Origin: Rhizobium rhizogenes
Lineage (GTDB): Bacteria > Pseudomonadota > Alphaproteobacteria > Rhizobiales > Rhizobiaceae
DNA length: 64,000 bases
Assembly: GCF_002005205.3 (NCBI RefSeq)
Contig: NZ_CP019701.2
Coordinates: 1,240,001-1,304,000 of the forward strand
Reading direction: 5' to 3'
This document shows, in pieces, positions 7,359 through 16,518 of this stretch. Both the position numbers and the translations under genes were made by a program. Positions within the stretch are counted from its first letter, which is position 1. Every line of letters begins with the position of its first letter. Under the pieces are notes generated by a model. That model worked only from the letters and a program-made list of their open reading frames with translations, was not told the origin of the DNA and searched no databases.

Positions 7359-8090
7359 ATGCTCACACGCACGGATATCGAGACAAATATGCTGCCGACC
7401 CCCGGTTCGCCGCCCGTTCGCTGGCGAATCTCCGAAGGTCTCGTCCCTTACGGGCAGGCAATCGAGGAAATGGAGCGGGAAGTTGCCGCCATCGCCGCCG
7501 GCGAGGCCGACGAACTCGTCTGGCTTCTGGAGCATCCGCCGCTTTACACGGCCGGCACCAGCGCCGATGCCACCGATCTGATAGAACCGGACCGTTTTCC
7601 TGTCTTTGCGACGGGCCGCGGCGGCGAATATACCTATCACGGGCCGGGACAGCGGGTCGTTTACGTCATGCTCGACCTGAAACGACGCCGGCAGGATGTC
7701 CGCGCCTATGTGGCTGCACTGGAAGATGTCATCATCCGCACGCTGGACAAGATGAATGTGCGCGGCGAGCGGCGCGAGGACCGGGTTGGCGTCTGGGTCA
7801 GGCGACCTGAAAAACCGCTTCTGCCGGATGGCGGCATGGCCGAGGACAAGATCGCCGCGCTTGGCATCAGGCTGCGCAAATGGGTGAGCTTCCACGGGCT
7901 GTCGATCAACGTCGACCCCGACCTCGGGCATTTCTCCGGAATCGTACCCTGCGGCATCAGCGCCTATGGCGTCACCAGCCTTGTCGATCTTGGATTGCCG
8001 GTTATGATCGGTGATGTCGACGTTCTGCTGCGCGAGGCCTTCGAGGAGGTTTTTGGCCCGGCAGTGCCCGAAACCGGCGCAGGCGGCTAA
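7359..8090 (+). CDS. lipB: Lipoyl(octanoyl) transferase LipB
   Basis: LipB transfers octanoate from octanoyl-ACP to the lipoyl domains of 2-oxoacid dehydrogenases and the glycine cleavage H protein. The 243-aa protein has the family motif [13 protein letters not shown] (87-99), the catalytic Lys in [10 protein letters not shown] (K164) and the catalytic Cys in FSGIVPCGI (C198), which forms the acyl-thioester. ATG 7359 is chosen over an in-frame codon at 7284 because the extra N-terminus is not part of the family. It is cytoplasmic. It is the first backbone gene beyond the tRNA-Leu and probably stands alone. Confidence 0.95.
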   Translation: MLTRTDIETNMLPTPGSPPVRWRISEGLVPYGQAIEEMEREVAAIAAGEADELVWLLEHPPLYTAGTSADATDLIEPDRFPVFATGRGGEYTYHGPGQRVVYVMLDLKRRRQDVRAYVAALEDVIIRTLDKMNVRGERREDRVGVWVRRPEKPLLPDGGMAEDKIAALGIRLRKWVSFHGLSINVDPDLGHFSGIVPCGISAYGVTSLVDLGLPVMIGDVDVLLREAFEEVFGPAVPETGAGG

Positions 8091-8156
8091 TCCCACCGCA
8101 ACCTTTGCCGCAGGCCGGTGTTTCCAGCATCGATCACCACAAGAGGAGGAACGACC

Positions 8157-9224
8157 ATGTTCACAACGTCCGCTTATGCCTGCGATGACGGTTCTTCACC
8201 GATGAAGCTCGCGACAATCAAACGTCGCGATCCCGGCCCGCGCGATGTCGAAATCGAGATCGAATTCTGTGGCGTCTGCCACTCGGATATCCACACGGCC
8301 CGCAGCGAATGGCCGGGCTCCCTCTACCCCTGCGTTCCCGGCCACGAAATCATCGGCCGTGTCGCACGGCTGGGTTCGGATGTCACGAAGTTCAAGGCAG
8401 GCGACCGTGTCGGCGTCGGCTGTATCGTCGATAGCTGCCGGGAGTGCGCAAGCTGCGCCGAAGGGCTGGAGCAATATTGCGAAAACGGCATGACCGGCAC
8501 CTATAATTCGCCTGACAAGGCGATGGGCGGCGGCGCGCATACGCTCGGCGGTTATTCCGCCCATGTGGTGGTGGATGACCGCTACGTGCTCAATATTCCA
8601 GAAGGGCTCGATCCGGCCGCCGCGGCGCCCCTGCTCTGCGCCGGCATAACCACCTATTCCCCGCTGCGCCATTGGAACGCCGGTCCCGGCAAGCGCGTCG
8701 GCGTCGTTGGCCTCGGCGGCCTCGGCCACATGGCCGTGAAGCTTGCCAATGCCATGGGGGCAACGGTGGTGATGATCACCACGTCGCCCGGCAAGGCGGA
8801 AGATGCAAAAAAGCTCGGCGCCCACGAGGTGATCGTTTCCCGTGATGCCGAACAGATGCGCAAGGCCGCTTCCAGCCTCGATCTCATCATCGACGCGGTG
8901 GCCGCCGATCACGACATCAACGCCTATCTCGCGCTGCTGAAACGCGATGGTGCATTGGTGCAGGTGGGCGCACCGGAAAAACCGCTGTCGGTGCTGGCCT
9001 TCAGCCTCATCCCCGGCCGCAAGACCTTTGCCGGTTCTATGATCGGCGGCATTCCCGAAACCCAGGAAATGCTGGATTTCTGCGCCGAGAAAGGCATCGC
9101 CGCCGAAATCGAGATGATCGATATCGGTCAGATCAATGACGCTTATGAACGCATGATAAAAAGCGATGTGCGTTATCGTTTCGTCATTGATATGAAGAGC
9201 CTGCCGCGCCAGAAGGCCGCCTGA
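8157..9224 (+). CDS. Zinc-dependent NAD(P) alcohol dehydrogenase (YahK/cinnamyl alcohol dehydrogenase type)
   Basis: A 355-aa medium-chain dehydrogenase reductase that interconverts primary alcohols and aldehydes. ATG 8157 lies behind AGAGGAGGA. The catalytic zinc motif is CGVCHSD (C41) with PGHE (H63, E64), and the structural zinc cysteines are C94, C97, C100 and C108 (SCRECASC...YC). The Rossmann glycine motif GLGGLGHMAVK lies in the middle. Length and motifs match the YahK-like branch with broad aldehyde specificity, usually NADPH-dependent. The physiological substrate is not evident. Confidence 0.9.
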   Translation: MFTTSAYACDDGSSPMKLATIKRRDPGPRDVEIEIEFCGVCHSDIHTARSEWPGSLYPCVPGHEIIGRVARLGSDVTKFKAGDRVGVGCIVDSCRECASCAEGLEQYCENGMTGTYNSPDKAMGGGAHTLGGYSAHVVVDDRYVLNIPEGLDPAAAAPLLCAGITTYSPLRHWNAGPGKRVGVVGLGGLGHMAVKLANAMGATVVMITTSPGKAEDAKKLGAHEVIVSRDAEQMRKAASSLDLIIDAVAADHDINAYLALLKRDGALVQVGAPEKPLSVLAFSLIPGRKTFAGSMIGGIPETQEMLDFCAEKGIAAEIEMIDIGQINDAYERMIKSDVRYRFVIDMKSLPRQKAA

Positions 9225-9245
9225 CCTTGAAAGGGGGGCGGCCTT
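9213..9245 (+). terminator. Hairpin terminator after the alcohol dehydrogenase gene
   Basis: Arms AAGGCCGCC (9213-9221) and GGCGGCCTT (9237-9245) pair perfectly. The left arm overlaps the last codons and stop of the dehydrogenase gene. The T-tract is short (TTTC), so termination may be incomplete. Confidence 0.55.
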
Positions 9246-9297
9246 TCGGGCGTCCCCTTCCTCATTGGACCTTCCGGTCGAAAGCGCAGCCCGAACC

Positions 9298-10233
9298 ATG
9301 ACCAGCCAGACCGGTTTCAGCGATGTCGCCAAGGGCATGACCATCATGGCAGGCTGCATGTTCGTGCTGCCGGTCATGGATGCGATTGCCAAATACATGG
9401 CGGTCAGCGGCGGCATGTCGCCGGCGCAGGTCACCTTCTATCGCTTTTTCTTCCAGGTCCTGTGCACCCTGCCGCTGCTGCTCGTGGTCTCGCCCAGGGC
9501 GCTGTTCAGCGCCAAACGGCCGTGGATGAACTGCCTGCGCGGCGTGCTGCATGCCTCAGCCAGCCTGATGTTCTTCGCCGCCGTCAAATACATGCCGCTT
9601 GCCGATGTCTTCGCCATCTATTTCGTCGAGCCCTTCATGCTGACGATGATGTCGGCCCTCTTCCTCGGCGACAAGGTCGGCTGGAAGCGCTGGATGGCAA
9701 TTGTCGTCGGTTTTGGTGGCGCGCTGATCGTCATTCAGCCGAGTTTCGAGATCTTCGGCTGGACCTCGCTCCTGCCGGTCGCCTGCGCCTTTCTCTATAC
9801 GCTTTACCTGTTCCTGAACCGTGCCATCGGTGACGCCGACAGCCCGCTGGTCATGCAGACCATGTCCGGCATTGCCGGCACCATATTCATGGGCGCGGTG
9901 CTTTTGGCCGGTGATGCGCTGGGCGACAGGGATTTTGCGATCTCGCTTCCGCAATCCGGATTCGCGCTTGTCCTGCTCATCCTGCTGGGATCGATATCCG
10001 GCTACATGCACCTGCTGATCGTCAGGGCTTTCAGGCTGGCCCCGCTGTCGCTGCTGGCGCCTTTCCAGTATTTCGAGATCATCTCGGCGACAGTTCTCGG
10101 CTATGCGCTGTTTTCGGACTTCCCGACGCCATCGAAATGGCTCGGCATCCTCATTATCGTCGCATCCGGCCTGTTCATCATCTGGCGCGAAAGCAAGCAG
10201 GCCCATGCGACACCGCCGCTCGACGGGCAATGA
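9298..10233 (+). CDS. DMT-superfamily transporter (EamA type)
   Basis: The 311-aa inner-membrane protein has ten predicted membrane segments arranged as two EamA repeats. Typical family segments are VMDAIAKYMAVSGG (helix 1), QVTFYRFFFQVL, and the second-repeat SLLAPFQYFEIISATVLGY. EamA proteins usually export or exchange metabolites such as amino acids, but the substrate cannot be told from sequence. ATG 9298 gives the normal N-terminus; the in-frame TTG at 9265 would add an unusual 11-residue extension. It is separated from the dehydrogenase by a hairpin. Confidence 0.88.
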   Translation: MTSQTGFSDVAKGMTIMAGCMFVLPVMDAIAKYMAVSGGMSPAQVTFYRFFFQVLCTLPLLLVVSPRALFSAKRPWMNCLRGVLHASASLMFFAAVKYMPLADVFAIYFVEPFMLTMMSALFLGDKVGWKRWMAIVVGFGGALIVIQPSFEIFGWTSLLPVACAFLYTLYLFLNRAIGDADSPLVMQTMSGIAGTIFMGAVLLAGDALGDRDFAISLPQSGFALVLLILLGSISGYMHLLIVRAFRLAPLSLLAPFQYFEIISATVLGYALFSDFPTPSKWLGILIIVASGLFIIWRESKQAHATPPLDGQ

Positions 10234-10235
10234 CG

Positions 10236-10256
10236 CCTGACGCCGGTCCCGTCAGG
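10236..10256. terminator. Bidirectional hairpin between convergent genes
   Basis: CCTGACG (10236-10242) and CGTCAGG (10250-10256) form a perfect 7-bp stem between the convergent transporter gene and the minus-strand gene ending at 10252. No long T-run is seen on either strand, so strength is uncertain. Confidence 0.45.
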
Positions 10257-10710
10257 TGCCGGAGGGCAGCGGCCCTTCATCGTGATGATCCTGCGCTTCG
10301 ACGAGACTGCCAAGCAGCCAGAGCGAAACCTCCGCCGCTTCACCCGCGGATTTGAAACGATAGGAGCCGCTATATTTCGGCATGTCGAAGAAGGTGACCA
10401 CGAAACCGTCGCCGCTTTCCAGACCCTCTATCCTGATGCGCTCGGGATCGATCATCACGCACACATAGTGCGAGCCCATGTTGCGCATGAAGCCGGCCTT
10501 GTTGTCGTGCAGCCGCACAAAGGCCGCGCCGCCATCCGCCGTCATATGAAGGCTTCTGATCGCCTCGTTCGGAAAGGCACGGGCGAAATCCATGATCGCC
10601 TGCCCCACATCATGGCTGTTGTCATCCTCCGTCGCCCGCGACATGCGCCAGGCATAAACGGCAAAGACCGAAAGCAGCACGAAGACGATAATCCAGATCG
10701 CCAAATTCAT
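10252..10710 (-). CDS. Single-span membrane-anchored protein, unknown function
   Basis: A 152-aa protein with one N-terminal membrane helix (residues about 3-22, IWIIVFVLLSVFAVYAW) and a soluble C-terminal domain with alternating beta strands (GAAFVRLHDNKAGFMRNMG, VCVMIDPERIRIEG). Likely anchored in the inner membrane with its domain on one side. I do not recognise the family; it looks like a conserved rhizobial protein. It lies downstream of, and in the same direction as, the phytoene-synthase-like gene, 129 bases away. Confidence 0.7.
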   Translation of the reverse strand: MNLAIWIIVFVLLSVFAVYAWRMSRATEDDNSHDVGQAIMDFARAFPNEAIRSLHMTADGGAAFVRLHDNKAGFMRNMGSHYVCVMIDPERIRIEGLESGDGFVVTFFDMPKYSGSYRFKSAGEAAEVSLWLLGSLVEAQDHHDEGPLPSGT

Positions 10711-10839
10711 CCGGGACGCTCCCTAAGCACCGAAACCTTCGGATTCGCGAATCGAAACGACACGAACCCGTTTCAGGTTCATATAGGTCGAGGCTTGCGT
10801 GAAGTGTGGCGTGGCGGAGAGACACGGCGCCGCTGAAGA

Positions 10840-11685
10840 TCAGAAGCGCTTGAGAAACGATGCCTTCGCGAGAAGCCATTGCCGGCGAAGCTGCGACAGC
10901 TGCAATTCGCCTTCGAACACTCCCGATCCGGCCTTTCGAGCGGCAACGATAACAGGGCCGGACAGGGCAACAGGCAGATAGGCGGCAAAAACGGTCTTGG
11001 AGGTCGTCGCGCGCCGGGCCTTTTCCAGATGATCCAGCGCGTGCGCGGCAAACAGCTCGATGGCAATACCGATCCGTTGCCGGTCCGCGCCCTCGAGAAA
11101 GGTCTCGCGATCGAGCCCGGCGGCCGAGAGCATGTCGGCGGGAATATAGACCTGCCCGCGACGGCGATGCAGCGGCATGAGGAGCAGGATACCGGCCATG
11201 GCCTGCGCCACACCCGCATGCCCTGCCGCTTCCGCGCTGGTCGCAGCGTCCTGCGGGGAAAGCACCAGGCTCGCCAGCTGAATAAGGGCGGACGCGGTTT
11301 CCCCCGCATAACCCTCAAGCGCGTTGCGATCCTCGAACAGATCATCGTAGAGATCGAAGATACGCGCCTCGATCATATTGACCAGCACCGGGCGCGGCAG
11401 GCGATGCTGCTCGATCACGGCCAGAAGCGCCGCCGCGACGGGGTGGGACTGGCTGTCCCCATGCGCATTGCCCTCAAGCAGGTCGCGCCACCATTGCATG
11501 CGCACTTCGCCGGGCAGCGCCTCGCGCACGGAATCACGGATACGCGCGATTTCGGCGTTGAAGGCATAGAGCGCCGCCAGAGCGTTGCGCTTATCGGCAG
11601 GCGACAGAAGACAGGCGAGATAGCGGTCGCGATCGGTATCGCGCAGCGTCGCGAGGCAGACGTCGAGATTTTCTGTGGGTGCCAT
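10840..11685 (-). CDS. Squalene/phytoene synthase-family protein, NDUFAF6-like
   Basis: A 281-aa all-helical protein of the squalene/phytoene synthase family (ALYAFNAEIARIRDSV, VRMQWWRDLLEG, MIEARIFDLYDDLFED, then RGQVYIPADML). The two Asp-rich DxxxD metal motifs of true prenyl synthases are not both intact; the first region reads AEIARIRD and only the second keeps several Asp residues. That pattern and the gene order next to an NDUFAF3-like gene and secDF match the alphaproteobacterial relatives of the mitochondrial complex I assembly factor NDUFAF6. A role in assembly is therefore more likely than carotenoid synthesis. The function remains inferred. Confidence 0.8.
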   Translation of the reverse strand: MAPTENLDVCLATLRDTDRDRYLACLLSPADKRNALAALYAFNAEIARIRDSVREALPGEVRMQWWRDLLEGNAHGDSQSHPVAAALLAVIEQHRLPRPVLVNMIEARIFDLYDDLFEDRNALEGYAGETASALIQLASLVLSPQDAATSAEAAGHAGVAQAMAGILLLMPLHRRRGQVYIPADMLSAAGLDRETFLEGADRQRIGIAIELFAAHALDHLEKARRATTSKTVFAAYLPVALSGPVIVAARKAGSGVFEGELQLSQLRRQWLLAKASFLKRF

Positions 11686-11708
11686 GGTTCCCCGCGCGAA
11701 ACGTCCTG

Positions 11709-12101
11709 TCAGCCTTCGACGGCAATCAGCGCCGCAGCCACGGCGCGCGATTCCGAAAGCATGATATTATAGGTGCGCACGGCAGCACCCGTGCTCATCG
11801 GGTCGACGGAAATGCCCGCTTCCCTGAAGGCCGCGCGCAATTCCTTTGGCAGCACCCGCATGCCGTCACCTGTGCCGATCAGCAGCACCTCGATGTCCTG
11901 CGCTTCCGCCAGAACCTTCTCGAAATGCCCGAGGGTCAATTCTTTCGCATCGACGGGCTCCCACCCGTAAATGCCCGAAGGCAGAAGCAGAAGCGAGCCG
12001 CGATGCGACATCTCGGCAAAACGGAAACCGCCATTGCCATAGGCATCGATGGGCGCCCGGCCGGGAAAATGGGCCGGGCGTATTTCGATCCCGCCGGCCA
12101 T
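11709..12101 (-). CDS. Mth938-like domain protein (NDUFAF3 homologue)
   Basis: A 130-aa single-domain protein of the Mth938/DUF498 fold. Diagnostic segments are IDAYGNGGFRF, GSLLLLPSGIYGW, and VLLIGTGDGMRVLP with the C-terminal VDPMSTGAAVRTYNIMLSE. The mitochondrial member NDUFAF3 helps assemble complex I. Its start codon overlaps the secDF stop by one base, so it is translated with secDF. The squalene-synthase-like gene follows 23 bases downstream, so all three are likely one operon with yajC. Confidence 0.88.
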   Translation of the reverse strand: MAGGIEIRPAHFPGRAPIDAYGNGGFRFAEMSHRGSLLLLPSGIYGWEPVDAKELTLGHFEKVLAEAQDIEVLLIGTGDGMRVLPKELRAAFREAGISVDPMSTGAAVRTYNIMLSESRAVAAALIAVEG

Positions 12102-14665
12102 CAGACGGCAGGCTTGCCGCCGATGGCATTGCCGGGTTTTTCGTCCTTCTCGTCTTCCGCATCCTTGTTATCGGGACGCAGCTTGAAGGCGATCAGCACC
12201 GGTGCGGCAATGTAGAGCGACGAGAACACGCCGATACCGACACCGAACAGCATGGCGAAGGTGAAGGACCTGATAACCTCGCCACCGAAGAGGTAGAGCG
12301 CGAGCAATGCCAGAAGCACGGTCAGACCGGTGAGGATCGTGCGCGACAGCGTCTGGTTCAGCGATGCATCGATGATCATCGACAGCGGCATCTTTTTATA
12401 ACGCCTGAGGTTTTCGCGGATACGGTCGTAAATGACGACGGTATCGTTCAGCGAATAACCGATGATCGTCAGGATCGCCGCGATACTCGTGAGGTTGAAC
12501 TCTATCCCCAGGAAGACAAAGAGCCCGATGGTGAAGACAACGTCATGCACCATGGAGATGACAGCGCCGAGCGCAAACTGCCATTCAAAGCGGACCCAGA
12601 TGTAGACCATGATCGCCGTCATGGCGAGTATGATACCGATCGTGGACGTGTAGGTAAGGTCACCCGACACGGCCGGACCGACGACTTCCACACGGCGGAA
12701 ATCGTATTTGTCCTCAAGCTCGCCACGCACCATGGTGATGGCGGACTGCTCGGCATTCTCGCCGCCTTCCTGCGCCTGAATGCGGATGAGGACATCCTGC
12801 GGCGTACCGAAGTTCTGCGCCTGGATTTCACCGAGGTTCAGCTGGTTCAGACGCTCGCGGATATCGGCGAGATCGGCTTCACCCTGCTTGGCGCGCACTT
12901 CAATGACGGAGCCGCCCTGGAAGTCGATGCCGAGGTTCAGGCCCTTGGCCACGAAACCGCCGATACAGGCGAGCATGATCGCGCCGGTGATCATGAACAC
13001 CACGCGGCGATAGCGCATGAAGGGAATGTCGCGGCCATCGAACATGGCCGTGCGCACGCCCTTCGGCAGATGCTTCGGACGGCTGCGGCGAACCCAGTAG
13101 CCGAACATCCACGCCGTCAGCGTATAGGCGGTAAAGACGGTGGTGATGATACCGACGGCGAGCGTGACGGCGAAGCCCTTGACCGGGCCGGTGCCCATGT
13201 AGAACAGCACGCTCGCCACGATCAGCGTCGTCAGGTTGGCGTCGATAATGGTCGCAAAGGCGCGGGTAAAGCCGTTATCCAGTGACTGAATCAGCGGCTT
13301 GCCGCTTTTCACTTCCTCGCGTATTCGCTCGTAGATCAGAACGTTGGAATCCACCGCCATGCCGATCGTCAGAACGATACCGGCGATACCTGGCAATGTC
13401 AGCGTCGACCCGATCACACTGAGAACGGCGAGCAGCATGACGACGTTGACGACAAGCGCGATGTTCGCCAGCAGGCCGAAGAAGCCGTAGAAGACGAACA
13501 TGAAGATGAGGACGCCGACGGCGCCGATGGCACTTGCCGTCAGGCCGGCGGTGATGGAGTCGTTGCCGAGGCTCGGACCGACCGTGCGTTCTTCAACGAC
13601 GGTCAGCGTGGCCGGCAGCGCGCCCGCGCGCAGAAGAACAGCAAGGTCGTTTGCGCCCTGCACCGAGAAGCTGCCGGAAATCTGTCCCGAACCGCCGATG
13701 ATCGGCTCGCGGATGACAGGTGCGGAAATGACCTGGTTATCGAGCACGATGGCGAAAGGCTTGCCGACATTCTGCTGCGTCGCCTGCGCAAAGCGCTGCG
13801 CGCCGCGGCTGTCGAAGCGGAAGGTGACGACGGGTTCGTTGGTCTGCTGGTTGAAGCTCGCCTGTGCGTCGACGAGATTGTCGCCGGAGACGAGCGCGCG
13901 GCGTTCCACCAGATAGGGAACCGGCGGATCGTCCTGCGAATAAAGAACTTCAGAGGTCGCGGGCGGACGGCCGTTCATCGCTTCCTGAACCGGCATGGTG
14001 GTGTCGACCATGCGGAAGGACAGCTTTGCCGTCTGGTTGAGCAGCGATTTCAGACGCTGCGGATCCTGAAGGCCCGGCACCTGCACGATGATGCGGTCGG
14101 AACCCTGACGCTGGATGAGCGGCTCGGTGGTGCCGACTTCGTCGACGCGGCGGCGCACGACTTCGATCGACTGCGATACGGCCGACGACAGGCGGTAATC
14201 GACGCCTTCATCCGTAAGGTTGAGGCGCAGCAGATTGTCGCCGCCGTCGCTCATCGTCACTTCGGTGATGGAACCGCCGACCAGCGTTCCGGCGGATACC
14301 GGCTGCGTCAGATCGCGTAGCGCCGTCTTGGCGGCTTCCAGCTGGGCGGGATCGCTGATGCGAACCTGAATCTGCTGGCCGTTGCCGGTGAGCCCCGAAT
14401 AACGGATGTTGGCATCGCGAAGCTGGGTACGCACATCGCCAACAATCGTCTCAAGCCGTTCCTTGACAATGTCGGAACGCTCGATCTTGAGCATGATGTG
14501 CGAGCCGCCCTGAAGGTCGAGACCGAGCGTTACCTTGTTGTCCTTGTACCAGGCAGGCATGCTCTCCAGCTGTTTTTCCGAAAACAGGTTGGGAGAGGCG
14601 ATGAAGACGCTTGCCAGCACAAGCAGCCAGATGAAGACTGTTTTCCAACGGGAAAAATGAAGCAT
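12101..14665 (-). CDS. secDF: Fused protein-export subunit SecDF
   Basis: An 854-aa fusion of SecD and SecF, which use the proton gradient to finish translocation of secreted proteins through SecYEG. The SecD half has an N-terminal membrane helix (WKTVFIWLLVLASVFIA), the motif GLDLQGGSHIML, a large periplasmic domain, and the five-helix block beginning near ITAGLTASAIGAVGVLIFM with VDSNVLIYERIREE. The SecF half starts near RRVVFMITGAIMLA and has GIDFQGGSVIEV and NDTVVIYDRIRENLR. The start is taken at 14665, giving the usual short N-terminus; an upstream in-frame codon adds 19 non-conserved residues. It sits after yajC and is coupled to the Mth938-like gene. Confidence 0.97.
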   Translation of the reverse strand: MLHFSRWKTVFIWLLVLASVFIASPNLFSEKQLESMPAWYKDNKVTLGLDLQGGSHIMLKIERSDIVKERLETIVGDVRTQLRDANIRYSGLTGNGQQIQVRISDPAQLEAAKTALRDLTQPVSAGTLVGGSITEVTMSDGGDNLLRLNLTDEGVDYRLSSAVSQSIEVVRRRVDEVGTTEPLIQRQGSDRIIVQVPGLQDPQRLKSLLNQTAKLSFRMVDTTMPVQEAMNGRPPATSEVLYSQDDPPVPYLVERRALVSGDNLVDAQASFNQQTNEPVVTFRFDSRGAQRFAQATQQNVGKPFAIVLDNQVISAPVIREPIIGGSGQISGSFSVQGANDLAVLLRAGALPATLTVVEERTVGPSLGNDSITAGLTASAIGAVGVLIFMFVFYGFFGLLANIALVVNVVMLLAVLSVIGSTLTLPGIAGIVLTIGMAVDSNVLIYERIREEVKSGKPLIQSLDNGFTRAFATIIDANLTTLIVASVLFYMGTGPVKGFAVTLAVGIITTVFTAYTLTAWMFGYWVRRSRPKHLPKGVRTAMFDGRDIPFMRYRRVVFMITGAIMLACIGGFVAKGLNLGIDFQGGSVIEVRAKQGEADLADIRERLNQLNLGEIQAQNFGTPQDVLIRIQAQEGGENAEQSAITMVRGELEDKYDFRRVEVVGPAVSGDLTYTSTIGIILAMTAIMVYIWVRFEWQFALGAVISMVHDVVFTIGLFVFLGIEFNLTSIAAILTIIGYSLNDTVVIYDRIRENLRRYKKMPLSMIIDASLNQTLSRTILTGLTVLLALLALYLFGGEVIRSFTFAMLFGVGIGVFSSLYIAAPVLIAFKLRPDNKDAEDEKDEKPGNAIGGKPAV

Positions 14666-14747
14666 TTCGATCTCGGTCAGGGTTGGGGTTGCGCGGACAG
14701 CGCAACCCGTCAAAATTCGCAATCGGGCGTCCGGTTATCCGGCAGGA

Positions 14748-15095
14748 TCAGGAAGCGGCTTCCGTCTTGACCACTTCACCCTTCACACGCACTTCGGCGA
14801 TATAAGCGCGGGCAGCGCGGATTTTCACGCCTTCGGCGATTTCGACTTCGAGTTCATTGTCATCGATGACCTTGGTCACCTTGCCAACGATGCCGCCGCC
14901 AAGAACGACCTGATCGCCACGGCGAATGCTGGTCAGCGTTTCCTGGCGCTTCTTCATCTGCGCGCGCTGCGGGCGTATGAGGAAAAAGTACCAGACGACC
15001 ATAAGGGGCGCAAACAGGAAAAGCATTTCCAGGCCGGAACCGAAGGCCGATGCGCCGCCCGTTGCGTCCTGGGCAAAAGCTTGACTAATGAACAT
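14748..15095 (-). CDS. yajC: Preprotein translocase subunit YajC
   Basis: A 115-aa inner-membrane protein that associates with SecDF. It has one membrane helix (about residues 20-42, GLEMLFLFAPLMVVWYFFLI), the family signature RPQRAQMKKRQ, and a cytoplasmic beta domain (IRRGDQVVLGGGIVGKV). ATG 15095 follows TTGAGGAGTTTTAT, a good ribosome-binding site; the upstream in-frame extension is not part of the family. The order yajC-secDF is standard. Confidence 0.96.
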   Translation of the reverse strand: MFISQAFAQDATGGASAFGSGLEMLFLFAPLMVVWYFFLIRPQRAQMKKRQETLTSIRRGDQVVLGGGIVGKVTKVIDDNELEVEIAEGVKIRAARAYIAEVRVKGEVVKTEAAS

Positions 15096-15302
15096 ATAAA
15101 ACTCCTCAACGATTACGGCACGACCTCGTATGCCGCCCCAGCTTTCAAGCCGCCGGAATATAGTGGGGAACGCCGGGATTGCAACAGATGCAAGGCCCAC
15201 GCCGTACCGATTCCGGACCTCTTAACCTTTATGGGCCGGAAACGCCATGCTAGGCCGGTCTCAAAACAGAGTTTTGAACACCAGACAAGCGGAAGAAACA
15301 CC

Positions 15303-16175
15303 ATGATTCGAGAAGAAACGGCCACCCTGCTTCTTGCCGAACTGCGCCGGCTGAACGTTGCCGTGGAGCGACTGGCCGGCCCCGCCCCCGCCGAAAACGA
15401 CTGGAATGCCGCCGATTGTTTCGTCTGGTCGCCGGTCAATTCCTTTCTGCAGCCGGTCCCCCGCCCCAATCGTATCGCGCTCAAGCTCATCCGTGGCGTC
15501 GATCATGTGCGTGACATCCTGCATGAAAACACCCTGCGTTTCGCCGATGGTTTTCCCGCCAACAACGTGCTTTTGTGGGGCGCGCGCGGCATGGGCAAGT
15601 CCTCGCTGGTCAAGGCGGTTCACGAAGATGTGCGCACCGCAAGCGGCGTTCCCCTGAAACTTGTGGAAGTGCACCGGGAGGATATCCACACCCTGCCCGC
15701 TTTGCTCGACATACTGAAAATCTCGGATCAGCGCGTCATTCTGTTCTGCGACGATCTCTCTTTCGATCACGACGACACGGCCTATAAATCGCTGAAGGCG
15801 GCGCTCGATGGTGGTATCGAAGGCCGGCCGGACAATGTCCTTTTCTATGCGACCTCCAACCGGCGCCATCTGCTGCCACGCCACATGATGGAAAACGAAC
15901 AATCGACCGCCATCAACCCGTCGGAAGCAGTCGAGGAAAAAGTCTCTCTCTCCGACCGCTTCGGCCTGTGGCTCGGCTTCCACAAATGCGGCCAGGAAGA
16001 CTATCTGACGATGATCGACAGCTATGCCGAACATTTCGATCTGGGTCTGGACCGCGAAACCCTGCATCACGAGGCGCTGGAATGGGCAACCACCCGCGGC
16101 GGCCGCTCCGGCCGTGTGGCCTGGCAATATATTCAGGACGCCGCCGGACGCCTGAGAAAATCCATCGACCGATAA
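15303..16175 (+). CDS. DUF815 AAA-type ATPase
   Basis: A 290-aa protein of the DUF815 ATP-binding family. It has a Walker A motif GARGMGKSSLVKA (about residues 99-111) and a Walker B motif ILFCDDLSF (about 147-155), followed by a sensor-like ATSNRRHLLP. ATG 15303 begins the conserved region. The gene is divergent from yajC. Members are common in alphaproteobacteria and have no settled function; the AAA fold suggests a remodelling role. Confidence 0.88.
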   Translation: MIREETATLLLAELRRLNVAVERLAGPAPAENDWNAADCFVWSPVNSFLQPVPRPNRIALKLIRGVDHVRDILHENTLRFADGFPANNVLLWGARGMGKSSLVKAVHEDVRTASGVPLKLVEVHREDIHTLPALLDILKISDQRVILFCDDLSFDHDDTAYKSLKAALDGGIEGRPDNVLFYATSNRRHLLPRHMMENEQSTAINPSEAVEEKVSLSDRFGLWLGFHKCGQEDYLTMIDSYAEHFDLGLDRETLHHEALEWATTRGGRSGRVAWQYIQDAAGRLRKSIDR

Positions 16176-16210
16176 CGACACCGTGACATCAGGCGAAAGC
16201 CGGTGTCGTT
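16174..16210 (+). terminator. Inverted repeat at the end of the DUF815 gene
   Basis: AACGACACCG (16174-16183) and CGGTGTCGTT (16201-16210) form a perfect 10-bp stem with a 17-base loop, overlapping the stop codon of the ATPase gene. No T-run follows, so it could be a weak terminator or a structured 3' end. The rest of the 340-base gap to the formaldehyde dehydrogenase start shows no convincing gene. Confidence 0.45.
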
Positions 16211-16518
16211 ACGGTCACAAAGCGTGTCGTATTCCCGAACGACAAGCCTCGCCCCGCATGGTTTGCTGCAGATATCCGGTTCCGCTTCGAATTTCAGGGC
16301 GGAACAGTCGGAACACCGGCGAAATGCCGGTGGTTGCGGCGGGCGGTGATCGGGAGACAGGCTACGTCTTTCAGGACGTGCGGCAATTCCCCTTTCCATC
16401 CCCTCGCCGGACGATTCCGTGTGAGCCGAACAGCGGCTCGCACGCGTGCATTGTGACGATATCCTGCCCGCGGAGGAGCGGGCCGGCATTGGCGTTCAAC
16501 CCCCAGGAGGAGATGGAT

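Noticed and set aside
8196..9434. 412-codon minus-strand open frame opposite the alcohol dehydrogenase and transporter start
   Set aside because: It spans two real genes on the other strand and has shadow-like composition.
11846..13285. 479-codon plus-strand open frame opposite secDF
   Set aside because: Low-complexity His/Asp/Arg composition is typical of the reverse strand of a GC-rich gene; SecDF motifs on the minus strand are unambiguous.
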